A stretch of DNA of 64,000 nucleotides from Fischerella sp. CENA71 (lineage in GTDB: Bacteria; Cyanobacteriota; Cyanobacteriia; Cyanobacteriales; Nostocaceae): assembly GCA_024239075.1 (NCBI GenBank), contig JANBVI010000020.1, forward strand, positions 212,956-276,955. The letters run 5' to 3'. The stretch's first letter is position 1; each line of letters opens with the position of its first letter. The notes under the pieces are model-generated. The model was not told the origin of the DNA, did not search any database, and worked only from the letters and a program-made list of their open reading frames with translations. Made by a program: the position numbers and the translations under genes. Below, piece after piece: positions 18,975-26,522 of this stretch.

Positions 18975-19077
18975 GTCATTTGTCAATGGTCAAGGGTCAA
19001 TTGTCATTAGTTATTCTCCCTTGTCCCCGTGTCTCCCTTGTCCCCGATCCCCGATCCCTGATCCCCGATCCCCGATC
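18975..19077. repeat. Two adjacent heptamer arrays, GTCAATG-type and CCCCGAT-type
   Basis: 18975-19009 has five GTCAATT-like units. 19042-19076 has five CCCCGAT units (one CCCTGAT) and stops directly before the stop codon of the lptFG gene on the other strand. Between them is a C-rich segment with CCCTTGTCCCCGTGTCTCCC. Confidence 0.8.
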
Positions 19078-20247
19078 TCATCGCCGTGCTGTCCGTACTA
19101 ATAAAAATAAACCTAGTCCCAACCCCAAAACATTGGGTAGCCAAGCTGCAACCAAGGGAGAAAGAAAACCTGTGTCTCCCAATGTACGAGTAACCTGTAA
19201 TGTTGTGTAGTAAGTAAATATAACTGCTAGACTCACCCCAAAACTGGCTGCTCGACCTGTACGTTGGGGTATTGTTCCCACAGTAGCACCGACTAGACCA
19301 CAGACAACACAGGCAAAGGGAAAGGCAATTTTTTGTTGAATTCGGACTCGCAGTTGCCGAACTTTTTGGTCATTACCACTAATTTTTTCTATTTCTAGTT
19401 GTTCTAGTGATTGAGCAATGTTCATCTCTTCAAAGTCACGGCTTCTGTTTGCCACATCTAATGGTGTGCGGGGAAGTTGTAATTGTTGATGTTTGAATCG
19501 GGCGATGTTGCGATAAGAGCGATCGGGTGCAACTAAATAGATCGTACCGTTATAAAAATCCCAAACGCTTTGTGAACCATTCCATTCACCGAATTCTGCG
19601 ACAACAATTTGATTGAGACCTTCTTGAGAACGATCTATGAGTGTCAAGCCTTTCATGCGCTTGCCATCAAATTTGTCAGCATAAAACAGACGTGTCAGTA
19701 TTCTTTCTTTACTACCGTCTGCTTGTTTCACATTTTGATATTCGGGGTAGAAAATATTTTCTTGCTTAAATGTAGGTTTATCAGACTTGAGAGCTCGATC
19801 TAAAGTAACAGTAGCTTCGTAGTTAGCTGCTGGTGCAATTTGTTCACTGACAACAAATGTGATTCCTGCAACCAAGAAACTCATCACTACGGCAGTTAGC
19901 ACCATGCGATACACACTCACGCCACAACTACGTAGGGCGATCAGTTCACTTTCGCCAGACATCCGACTGTAGGTCATCAAAGTTGCTAGCAGTGTTGACA
20001 TCGGAAAAACATAAACAATTACCCGTGGCAACTTTAATAAAAAAACCTTTAAGCCTATTTCTAGTGGTAATCCTGCTTGAACTACTTTTCGTAGCAATTC
20101 ATATAAGCTATCCGCCGTAAACACAAGGGAAGCAAAAATCCCAAAACTAAACAAAAACGGTGGAATTAATTCGCTAGCAAGGTAGCGATCCATTATGGAA
20201 ATGGACAGCAGTGAATTGAGTTTGTGGAAAGATTTAGATTTAGCCAT
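19078..20247 (-). CDS. LptF/LptG family permease (lipopolysaccharide export)
   Basis: Membrane subunit of the Lpt ABC exporter, which extracts LPS from the inner membrane. Length 389 aa; six membrane segments are expected, three near the N-terminus (LIPPFLFSFGIFASLVFTAD, VYVFPMSTLLATLMTYSRMS) and three at the end (CVVCGLVGATVG, GVSLAVIFTYYTTL, VLGLGLGLFLLVRT). The soluble beta-jellyroll lies between. MSGESELIALRSCGVSVYRM is the coupling-helix signature for LptB contact. The true start may be the Met in SIMDRYLASEL. lptB and lptA lie upstream on the same strand, supporting the assignment. Confidence 0.92.
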   Translation of the reverse strand: MAKSKSFHKLNSLLSISIMDRYLASELIPPFLFSFGIFASLVFTADSLYELLRKVVQAGLPLEIGLKVFLLKLPRVIVYVFPMSTLLATLMTYSRMSGESELIALRSCGVSVYRMVLTAVVMSFLVAGITFVVSEQIAPAANYEATVTLDRALKSDKPTFKQENIFYPEYQNVKQADGSKERILTRLFYADKFDGKRMKGLTLIDRSQEGLNQIVVAEFGEWNGSQSVWDFYNGTIYLVAPDRSYRNIARFKHQQLQLPRTPLDVANRSRDFEEMNIAQSLEQLEIEKISGNDQKVRQLRVRIQQKIAFPFACVVCGLVGATVGTIPQRTGRAASFGVSLAVIFTYYTTLQVTRTLGDTGFLSPLVAAWLPNVLGLGLGLFLLVRTARR

Positions 20248-20263
20248 GAGTCATTGGTTATTA

Positions 20264-20319
20264 GTCATTTGCCATTTGTCATTTGTCATTGGTCATTGGT
20301 CATTGGTCATTGGTCATTA
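20264..20319. repeat. Heptamer repeat (GTCATTG)8
   Basis: Eight units: GTCATTT, GCCATTT, GTCATTT, four GTCATTG and GTCATTA. It lies in the gap between lptB and lptFG. Twenty of its first 21 bases recur in the trnL intron at 23404-23424. Confidence 0.92.
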
Positions 20320-20375
20320 GGAATGGTTCATAACCACTAACTACTAAGTACTAACCACTAACAACCAACAATTGA

Positions 20376-21104
20376 CTAAACCTGAAAATTATCACCTAAG
20401 TAATATTGGCGCACCAAAGAATTATTGTAGAGTTCGTCGGCGTTGCCAGAAGCAAGAATTTGACCTTCCCGCATGATGTAAGCACGATCTGTAATAGCTA
20501 GGGTCTCGCGAACGTTATGATCTGTAATCAAGATTCCCATATCGCGTTCCCGCAGTTGTGCAATCAGATATTGAATTTCTGAAACTGCTATTGGGTCAAC
20601 TCCTGCAAAAGGTTCATCTAAAAGTAAAAATTTTGGTCCTTCTGTACCAGCTGCCAATGCTCTTGCTAATTCCGTCCGCCGTCGTTCACCTCCAGAAAGT
20701 TGAATTCCTTTGCTGTTAACTACTTTTTCCAAACGAAACTCTTGTAATAATGTTTCGAGTCGCCGTTGCCATTGCCAGCGAGGTACATTTGTTTGCTCCA
20801 GAACCAACAGTATGTTATCTCGTACTGACAATTGGCGAAAAACACTAGCTTCCTGTGCTAGATAACCAATACCCAATCGCGCCCTTTTGTGCATAGGTAA
20901 TGCAGTAATGTCCTGATGATCCAACCATACAGTTCCTCGGTCTGGTTTTTCTAAACCTGTGGCAATGTAGAATGTCGTAGTTTTACCAGCACCATTTGGG
21001 CCTAGTAACCCAACTACTTCGCCCTGGGCAACAGAAACGTTGACGCGATTGACAATCACTCGCTTGCCATAAGATTTGCGAATATTTTCTAGGACAATTT
21101 TCAC
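20376..21104 (-). CDS. lptB: Lipopolysaccharide export ATPase LptB
   Basis: Cytosolic ATPase of the Lpt exporter, 242 aa. Walker A is GPNGAGKTTTF, the Q-loop is in YLAQEASVFRQLSV, the signature is LSGGERRRTELARAL, Walker B is FLLLDEPFAGVDP and the H-loop is ITDHNVRETL. The DEPFAGVDPIAVxxIQ stretch and short length are typical of LptB. It is flanked by lptA upstream and the LptF/G permease downstream on the same strand, probably one operon, though both gaps carry repeat-like sequence (118-128 bp). Confidence 0.96.
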   Translation of the reverse strand: MKIVLENIRKSYGKRVIVNRVNVSVAQGEVVGLLGPNGAGKTTTFYIATGLEKPDRGTVWLDHQDITALPMHKRARLGIGYLAQEASVFRQLSVRDNILLVLEQTNVPRWQWQRRLETLLQEFRLEKVVNSKGIQLSGGERRRTELARALAAGTEGPKFLLLDEPFAGVDPIAVSEIQYLIAQLRERDMGILITDHNVRETLAITDRAYIMREGQILASGNADELYNNSLVRQYYLGDNFQV

Positions 21105-21222
21105 GCTCTGTGTGCTTTGTTGCTTATGAATAATTGATGAGTAGTGTTTGTTAAAAACTAACTACATAAATTAACTGTATGGGCGCATGATTTTACGCCC
21201 CTACTAACCACTAAATTCTAAT

Positions 21223-21717
21223 TTACTTAGAACGTTGAAGAGGAGGTGTGTTGGGGGCGGGTGTGGTTGCTTGATTTACTTGATTATCGTTGACTATGTA
21301 GATAGATTCTACTTGACGACCTGTTTTTGGTTGGGCAACAAATCGCCCTTCATCAATCAGGTATGTTACTGTCTCACCTCGAATACTGTTGCCGCCCTTT
21401 TGCAAAACGTAAACATTACCACTTAGAACTATGCGACGTTCTTTGCTAAAGTACTGGGCTTGTGCTGCTGTAGCCTGAATTCCTCTGGCTTCATACACCA
21501 TTTGTACGTTACCACGAGCAGTTGCGACTTGGGTTTTGGCGTCGTATTCTTGTACATCAGAGTTGATAGTGAGGGGGCGATTTCCTGCTGCTGTCTGGGC
21601 GGTAGCAGTTTGTAGTTGACTAGGAAATGCGATCGCACCAAAAAGTGCAGCTGGTAGCATTAAGGCTAATCCAAAGCGGCGCATTGGCAATAGAAGTAAT
21701 TGATACCAAGAGATCAT
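21223..21717 (-). CDS. lptA: LptA/OstA-like periplasmic protein
   Basis: Protein of 164 aa with an N-terminal hydrophobic signal segment (FGLALMLPAALFGAIAF) and a probable cleavage after TATAQ. The mature part has OstA repeats: INSDVQEYDAKTQVATARGN, then VQMVYEARGIQATAAQAQY and IVLSGNVYVLQKGGNSIRGE. These form the beta-jellyroll that bridges inner and outer membranes in LPS transport. A proline-rich tail ends the protein. First gene of the lptA-lptB-lptFG set. Confidence 0.88.
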   Translation of the reverse strand: MISWYQLLLLPMRRFGLALMLPAALFGAIAFPSQLQTATAQTAAGNRPLTINSDVQEYDAKTQVATARGNVQMVYEARGIQATAAQAQYFSKERRIVLSGNVYVLQKGGNSIRGETVTYLIDEGRFVAQPKTGRQVESIYIVNDNQVNQATTPAPNTPPLQRSK

Positions 21718-21900
21718 AGCAATTTAGGATTTAAGATTTCAGCTTGTATTCCAATTATCTCTACTACTAGAGTATGTCAGGATCACTACTAGCTGTAATA
21801 TGTTGACGTTCGCCACAAACTCAAGGTTTCGCCACTTTAGCCTTTTCCAGCTCTAGCTTAGAATCCCCTGCCCATCTTGCCGTGGGGAGTGTCAAAAATA

Positions 21901-22296
21901 CTAATCTTCACTGCCTTGTACTATCTTGGGTAAAGGAAATGCTGGCTCATCGCCTAATTTCATTGTGGCTAGTTTCTCTGGTTCTGTATGTTGTAATGTT
22001 TTCAATAACGCAGCGCTATGCTCTAATAACTCATCTACATCTATGCCACCGTAAACTGATGGATAACGTCGCAGGCGGTTGCTACCTTCTCCTAACAAAA
22101 TCGCTGCACCTCGCCAATTACTGTTACCCAAATGATACAGCGCTACTGCTATTTGTAAAATTCCCTGATAAAAAGTTTTTTCTGGCTCTGTTGCTTCCAT
22201 CCACAAAGCCTCTAAGGTATCATGACAGGCATAGAATTCCCCAGCGTTAAATTGTTCTACGCCTTGCCAAAATTGCTGGGGTTGGTCATTAGTCAT
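21901..22296 (-). CDS. DUF309 family protein
   Basis: Protein of 131 aa with the DUF309 hallmark FNAGEFYACHDTLEALWME near the N-terminus and the following FYQGILQIAVALYHLGNSNWRGA. These give an all-helical domain with a conserved His-Glu pair. LL.EGSNRLRRYPSVYGGIDV is also typical. The function of the family is unknown. The start codon directly abuts a GATTTTG heptamer array, which thus occupies its 5' flank. Confidence 0.88.
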   Translation of the reverse strand: MTNDQPQQFWQGVEQFNAGEFYACHDTLEALWMEATEPEKTFYQGILQIAVALYHLGNSNWRGAAILLGEGSNRLRRYPSVYGGIDVDELLEHSAALLKTLQHTEPEKLATMKLGDEPAFPLPKIVQGSED

Positions 22297-22298
22297 CC

Positions 22299-22340
22299 GA
22301 TTTTGGATTTTGGATTTTGGATTTTGGATTTTAGATTTCG
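22299..22340. repeat. Heptamer repeat (GATTTTG)6
   Basis: Four perfect GATTTTG units followed by GATTTTA and GATTTCG, starting 2 bp upstream of the DUF309 start codon. Confidence 0.92.
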
Positions 22341-22567
22341 GATTAATTTCCAGAATTTATCTGCTTTCTTGTACCCTACTCAGAATAATCGATCATCAGT
22401 GTCAGCTATTTTTTATCGACTATTTTTTATTAAAAAATTTTGCTTTTGTTAACAAACAAGTACATTCTTATGAACTTACCAGTGATCAGTAGATGAGCAA
22501 CTGATAACTGTTCACTGGTAACTGTAGCCTGCGGCAAGGCAGCATGTATCTGTCTATACTAATTTGA

Positions 22568-22945
22568 TTAGCCCATACCATCGCGTACTTGTTTGATGGT
22601 TTCCAAAGAGATTTCTTGCTTGTCGCCAGCAAACTCATTGTCTGGTGTAAGAAACAGCATACAGTGGCACTCTTTACGTTCGCGCATTGGTACGCAAGGA
22701 CAGTTCCAAAAAGCAGCGTTGACCTCGGCTTCTTTGTCTTCGTAGTGGCGACAAGGACATAGGGGTGATCCAAGTTCATCTTTGTGTTTAGCAAGCCCTT
22801 CAATTACCACTGCGGTTACAGAAGGTTCAGAACAGAAGTAAGTTCCAGTGCGCTTGGCATATTGTTCAGAAAAATGGCGCATTGCTTCTAAGTTTTTCTC
22901 GCTGGATTTTGTGTTTACTTCTGGGGAGATCATAGGAACGAACAC
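22568..22945 (-). CDS. ftrC: Ferredoxin-thioredoxin reductase, catalytic subunit
   Basis: Passes electrons from photosystem I-reduced ferredoxin to thioredoxin through a [4Fe-4S] cluster and a redox disulfide. Three motifs match the family: CPC at 63-65, CPC at 82-84 and CHC at 93-95. By homology the disulfide is Cys65/Cys95 and the cluster ligands are Cys63, Cys82, Cys84 and Cys93. Length 125 aa counts from MFVPM; most orthologues begin at MISPEVNTKSSEKNLEAMRH, the Met at residue 5, so the true start may be 22933. The variable subunit is not in the window. Confidence 0.97.
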   Translation of the reverse strand: MFVPMISPEVNTKSSEKNLEAMRHFSEQYAKRTGTYFCSEPSVTAVVIEGLAKHKDELGSPLCPCRHYEDKEAEVNAAFWNCPCVPMRERKECHCMLFLTPDNEFAGDKQEISLETIKQVRDGMG

Positions 22946-23265
22946 TCATAATTTACACATTTCTTTGCATTGTACCGCAGCCTTGGTAAGCTATAGCTGG
23001 GGATAATCCCCCTTTTTTTAGCTACTCTCACCTAAGAGATATCTTGCAGATACACGGTTTGCTGATTCTGTGGCGATCGCAAGCACTCATCTCCCCTTGA
23101 TTTCACCCCAGGATTGGAATTATCTGCTTTTAAAATCAAACCCGTGTTAAACAATTACAAAATTTTTTACGCTTACTAGTTGGCAAATTACGAATTTGAT
23201 GCTCAAATAGATCGAGGAACAATTTAATACTGTATAATCAACAAAAGCAAATCCCAAATTTACTT
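22946..23265. other. Intergenic region between ftrC and trnL
   Basis: 320 bp. It contains a small hairpin GGGGAT A ATCCCC followed by seven T at about 22999-23019 (plus strand), which looks like a terminator but has no gene before it on that strand. The trnL promoter must be in the last 100 bp; TATAAT occurs at 23233-23238. Confidence 0.5.
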
Positions 23266-23649
23266 GGGGGTGTGGCGGAATGGTAGACGCTACGGACTTA
23301 AGTAATTGAGCCTTAAAGAAGAAACTCTTTAAGTGAATGCTCTCAAATTCAGGGAAACCTAAATCTGGTAACAGACAAGGCAATCCTGAGCCAAGCCAAA
23401 TTTGTCATTTGCCATTTGTCATTCGTTAATTGTTTAAGTAACAAAAGACAAGTGATAAATAACAAAAGGCTAATTTGGAAGGTGCAGAGACTCGACGGGA
23501 GCTACCCTAACGTTAAAGTCGAGGGTAAAGAGAGAGTCCAATTCTCAAAGCCAAAGATAGCTAGTCTACTAGGCAGTAGCGAAAGCTGCGAGAGGATGAA
23601 AATCCGTTGACCGTAAAAGGTCGTGAGGGTTCAAGTCCCTCCACCCCCA
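23266..23649 (+). tRNA. trnL: tRNA-Leu(UAA) interrupted by a group I intron
   Basis: The 5' exon (23266-23299) starts GGGGGTGTGGCGGAATGG and ends ACGGACTT. The 3' exon (23599-23649) starts AAAATCCGT and ends with CACCCCC plus discriminator A. Joined, they give the anticodon stem ACGGA / TCCGT and the loop with UAA, the intron lying after U34 as in other cyanobacteria and chloroplasts. The acceptor stem is GGGGGTG / CACCCCC, the long variable arm ACCGTAAAAGGT, and the T arm GAGGGTTCAAGTCCCTC. CCA is not encoded. Confidence 0.97.
23300..23598 (+). ncRNA. Group I intron in trnL(UAA), 299 nt
   Basis: The intron begins AAGTAATTGAGCC and ends with the expected G (AGAGGATG). Conserved core elements are visible: CTCAAATTCAGGGAAACCTAAA (P and Q, split across P3/P4), GACAAGGCAATCCTGAGCC, GGTGCAGAGACTCGACGGGAGC (R) and AAAGAGAGAGTCC (S). 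The P6b region (about 23395-23475) holds heptamer units GTCATTT, GCCATTT, GTCATTC and GTTAATT, with a pairing A-rich complement downstream. There is no intron-encoded endonuclease. Confidence 0.93.
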
Positions 23650-23665
23650 CTAAAAATTAGAACTG

Positions 23666-23700
23666 AGCCAGTCTTCATATGAAGGCTGGCTTTGTGTTTG
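23666..23700 (+). terminator. Terminator of trnL
   Basis: Stem AGCCAGTCTTC / GAAGGCTGGCT (one G-T pair), loop ATAT, then TTGTGTTTG, 16 bp after the tRNA end. Confidence 0.8.
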
Positions 23701-23928
23701 CAAAGCATATGATCCTGTTTTGAAAATGGGTGGGGGTGTAAGCTCGACTTTATCCAAAATCCAGAGCTTGGTTCTCCTTATAGGGCAAAAACCATAGCAA
23801 TAAGAGCAAACACTTTTTCCATGTCACTGATCCATGCTGAAATCGAAAAAGTAAAACGATTTTTTTTAAAAAGGGTGTATTTAGCTAGGTTAGTAGCTTG
23901 TTATTTCCCATGCCCAATGCTCAATAAT

Positions 23929-24846
23929 TTATTCAAAGAGGCGTTCGTCAAGCCAAGCGAAGCCAGCACCTGTGATTTCTGCAAGAATACTGACTAGACG
24001 ATAGACAGCTATTGCACTGATGACTACCGCAGCAGGAAAATAGTTTTGTAGAAGCGCGATCGCAGTTGCTTCAAATACACCTAATCCACCAGGCGCACCC
24101 GGAACAACAAGCCCAAGTAACCAAGCAAAACTAAAAGCCGTGAACAATAAGGGAATTTGACTTAAATTTAAATAACTCAAAGCATAAAAAGTTAAAATAA
24201 ATCCGGTTCCGCGCAATCCCAAAAATCCCATTTCTCCTAATAAAGGCAATAGAGGGTAGTGTTCCATAGTAAAACTCACATCTGAAGTATTTGTGGGATC
24301 AGACTTCTTTGTCTTCAAGCGATACATTAAGCGAATTAATAGGTTTAAAAATCGGGGATGAAGCACACACAACACTATAATTAAACCTAGTATTTGCCCT
24401 ATATGTACACTCAAGCTAGTATTTGTTTGAACAAATAAACTGCTTGATAAGACAACAATTAAAGCTGCTGCGGCCATAAGTAAAGGTTCTAGTAATACAC
24501 TCAAAGTGGCTACAGCGGTAGAAACATTGGCATTTTTTGCCGCTATAATTCGCCCATAATAATGCCAAACATTACCCGGTAAATACTTAGCAAGGTTGGT
24601 TTGCAGATAAACGTGGATAAACTGCACAGATGATACGGGTTGATTTAAATGTTTGAGAATCCAAGTCCAAACCCAGCCAGCCCAAGTATGTCCTAATAAA
24701 GTTACACCAGTTGCGATCGCGATCATTGCCCATCCTACTGCATCAATGCGAATAGCAGTAATTCCTTGCCAGTTATCCTTTAAGGCTTTCGCCAAAAAAA
24801 ACAGCGTTCCACCCAAAATTAACCAGCGTAAAAATTTTTTTATCAT
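23929..24846 (-). CDS. Flippase-like membrane protein (YbhN/UPF0104, LPG synthase TM-like)
   Basis: Integral membrane protein of 305 aa with about eight hydrophobic segments. The family signature QTNLAKYLPGNVWHYYGR near residue 90 and the motif VVPGAPGGLGVFEATAIALL near 250 are those of the lysylphosphatidylglycerol-synthase transmembrane superfamily. The catalytic aminoacyl-transferase domain of MprF is absent, so it is the stand-alone type, implied in lipid flipping or glycolipid traffic. No neighbouring glycosyltransferase indicates a substrate. Confidence 0.85.
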   Translation of the reverse strand: MIKKFLRWLILGGTLFFLAKALKDNWQGITAIRIDAVGWAMIAIATGVTLLGHTWAGWVWTWILKHLNQPVSSVQFIHVYLQTNLAKYLPGNVWHYYGRIIAAKNANVSTAVATLSVLLEPLLMAAAALIVVLSSSLFVQTNTSLSVHIGQILGLIIVLCVLHPRFLNLLIRLMYRLKTKKSDPTNTSDVSFTMEHYPLLPLLGEMGFLGLRGTGFILTFYALSYLNLSQIPLLFTAFSFAWLLGLVVPGAPGGLGVFEATAIALLQNYFPAAVVISAIAVYRLVSILAEITGAGFAWLDERLFE

Positions 24847-25216
24847 TGCAGAGATTTAACTGTTTGGCTAGCCTTTGATTAAACACCTCAAATCATACAG
24901 TAGAGGCAGAGTCTTTGGGTAACAAATATTGAATTTGCTGTAAATAATTAAACTTAATATCTTATCTCTTTGCTTATTAAATCTTTTCTGATTTATGATT
25001 TTTTCTACTTATATCCATCTTAAGTTAGATAAAAATCCCACTATTTTAATAACAATAATGTGACTTACGCTAGAGGAAAAACCTCCTTTTAAATACGTAT
25101 TCTAAGAAATCGATTGTTGTATTAAACAAAAATCAACTCCAGCAATAAAGCTAACTGAGTTTTATCATTACTCAGATTAAGTGATTATATTTGTTTGGTG
25201 TTGAAAGGAGGAATTG
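24847..25216. other. Intergenic region upstream of the lipoprotein pair
   Basis: 370 bp, A/T-rich, divergent promoters. No gene or repeat seen; a GGAGG at 25207-25211 serves the downstream GTG start. Confidence 0.5.
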
Positions 25217-25753
25217 GTGAACAGTTTAATTGCAGTTGTAAAAAAACTACGCCTGCGGCAAGTTTTAACTGTATTTTTAGCAGGTTTATTGTTAATAGTT
25301 AGTACTGCTTGTAGTAGTAAGTATGCTCAAGGCGCACAGCCATATAATCCACCTGTACAAGCTGGCGGAGCCAACAATCCTTACAAGGATAGTGGGGATA
25401 AATATACAAACTTAAAGATGTCCAAGTCTGGACGCGATCAAGCTAGTTTGCAGCTAAATTCACAAGTGTTTTTGGCTGATGTCAATGACAACTCTGAACT
25501 GCTTTATCCTGGTGCGGAAACACCGGTAGGTAGAGCCTATAAAGAAGGAGAATTACCAATTAAATCTGAAAAAGATTTCCGTCCAAATGCTGGTAATTTG
25601 ATTCAGAATGAACCAAGTGTAACTCAAAGAGCAAAAGACAGAATTGAAACTGTTAAAGAAGCTGTAGAAGAAGCTTCAGGATTTTTGAAAGATAAAGGAA
25701 ATGAAGCTGCCAATAGACCAGAATTGCAACCTAATCCAGCAGTCAATAAATAA
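25217..25753 (+). CDS. Lipoprotein, tandem paralogue 1
   Basis: Protein of 178 aa. A basic N-terminus (KKLRLRQ) and hydrophobic core (VLTVFLAGLLLIVSTACS) end in the lipobox STAC, so lipidation at the Cys is expected. The mature part is hydrophilic, with a C-terminal amphipathic stretch (RAKDRIETVKEAVEEASGFL). The start is taken as GTG at 25217 because GGAGG lies 5 nt upstream; the TTG at 25214 would leave only 2 nt. It shares its signal region plan (VKKLRLRQVLTVF) with the next gene. Function is unknown. Confidence 0.8.
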   Translation: MNSLIAVVKKLRLRQVLTVFLAGLLLIVSTACSSKYAQGAQPYNPPVQAGGANNPYKDSGDKYTNLKMSKSGRDQASLQLNSQVFLADVNDNSELLYPGAETPVGRAYKEGELPIKSEKDFRPNAGNLIQNEPSVTQRAKDRIETVKEAVEEASGFLKDKGNEAANRPELQPNPAVNK

Positions 25754-25840
25754 AGGTTAATTCCAAATTCTCAAAATTCACGATTTTAGGTTAAGTATTG
25801 CTGAGTTTTTAACTAATTCAAACACGATAAGGAGTTCCAC

Positions 25841-26368
25841 ATGAACAAAGTAATTTCTTGGGTCAAAAAAGTTAGATTACACCAAATTTTCACAGTTTTT
25901 GTACTAGGTGTTTTAGTATTCTTCACCCAGGCTTGTTCTCCTTCAACAGCTGCTCAATCTACACAATCTCCCAAAGGCAATGCTGAAGTATATGTTCCCA
26001 AGGGTGATAATGTCATTAATCCTTATGAAGGTGGGATGAATAACTTTAGCGATAGAGATCCAAGAGCAAAAAGTGATGCAAAAGCTAGAGGTGAATACTT
26101 AAAAGAAAACGCTGCCCAAAATCAAGCTGAAAAATCTACTAATAACCCCCTTGAAGCTATCCGTCGTGTAGGTTCTGATGCAGGTAGCCTTGGTAAAAAT
26201 GTTCAGCAAAAAGCTGAAGATGTAGGAAATAAAGTTCAAAATACTGCTGAAGATTTTGCTAGAGGAACCAAGCAGGGAGTTGAAAATATCAAGGGTAACA
26301 CTCAGGATGCTGGTGATTACGCCAAAGACATTACTAAGCACACGGTTCGAGATACCCTCAGAGACTAG
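25841..26368 (+). CDS. Lipoprotein with LEA-like repeats, tandem paralogue 2
   Basis: Protein of 175 aa. The signal VKKVRLHQIFTVFVLGVLVF ends in the lipobox TQAC. The C-terminal half is a series of 11-mer-like amphipathic helices (NVQQKAEDVGNKVQNTAEDF, ARGTKQGVENIKGNTQDAGD) resembling late-embryogenesis or low-temperature-induced proteins. AAGGAG lies about 7 nt before the ATG. Its N-terminus is clearly similar to the gene 87 bp upstream, so the pair arose by duplication. A role in stress protection of the envelope is inference. A terminator follows. Confidence 0.8.
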   Translation: MNKVISWVKKVRLHQIFTVFVLGVLVFFTQACSPSTAAQSTQSPKGNAEVYVPKGDNVINPYEGGMNNFSDRDPRAKSDAKARGEYLKENAAQNQAEKSTNNPLEAIRRVGSDAGSLGKNVQQKAEDVGNKVQNTAEDFARGTKQGVENIKGNTQDAGDYAKDITKHTVRDTLRD

Positions 26369-26421
26369 ATCGCCTAGTTGAAGTAAATTAAAATATTCCT
26401 CATCCTTTTAGGATATCAACA

Positions 26422-26445
26422 AAGCCTGCCTATGCAGGCTTATTT
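26422..26445 (+). terminator. Terminator between convergent lipoprotein and larC genes
   Basis: Perfect AAGCCTGC / GCAGGCTT stem with loop CTAT and ATTTA tail; it may serve both strands. Confidence 0.8.
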
Positions 26446-26522
26446 AGTGAATTCCAATAATAAATCTATGTGTGTGCATCAATGGTCTATTTTTAGAACA
26501 CAAATTTTGTTGTGCTTTCAAT

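Noticed and set aside
23416-23610. 64-codon frame inside the trnL intron as an intron-encoded protein
   Set aside because: It runs through conserved ribozyme core elements and shows no endonuclease motif.
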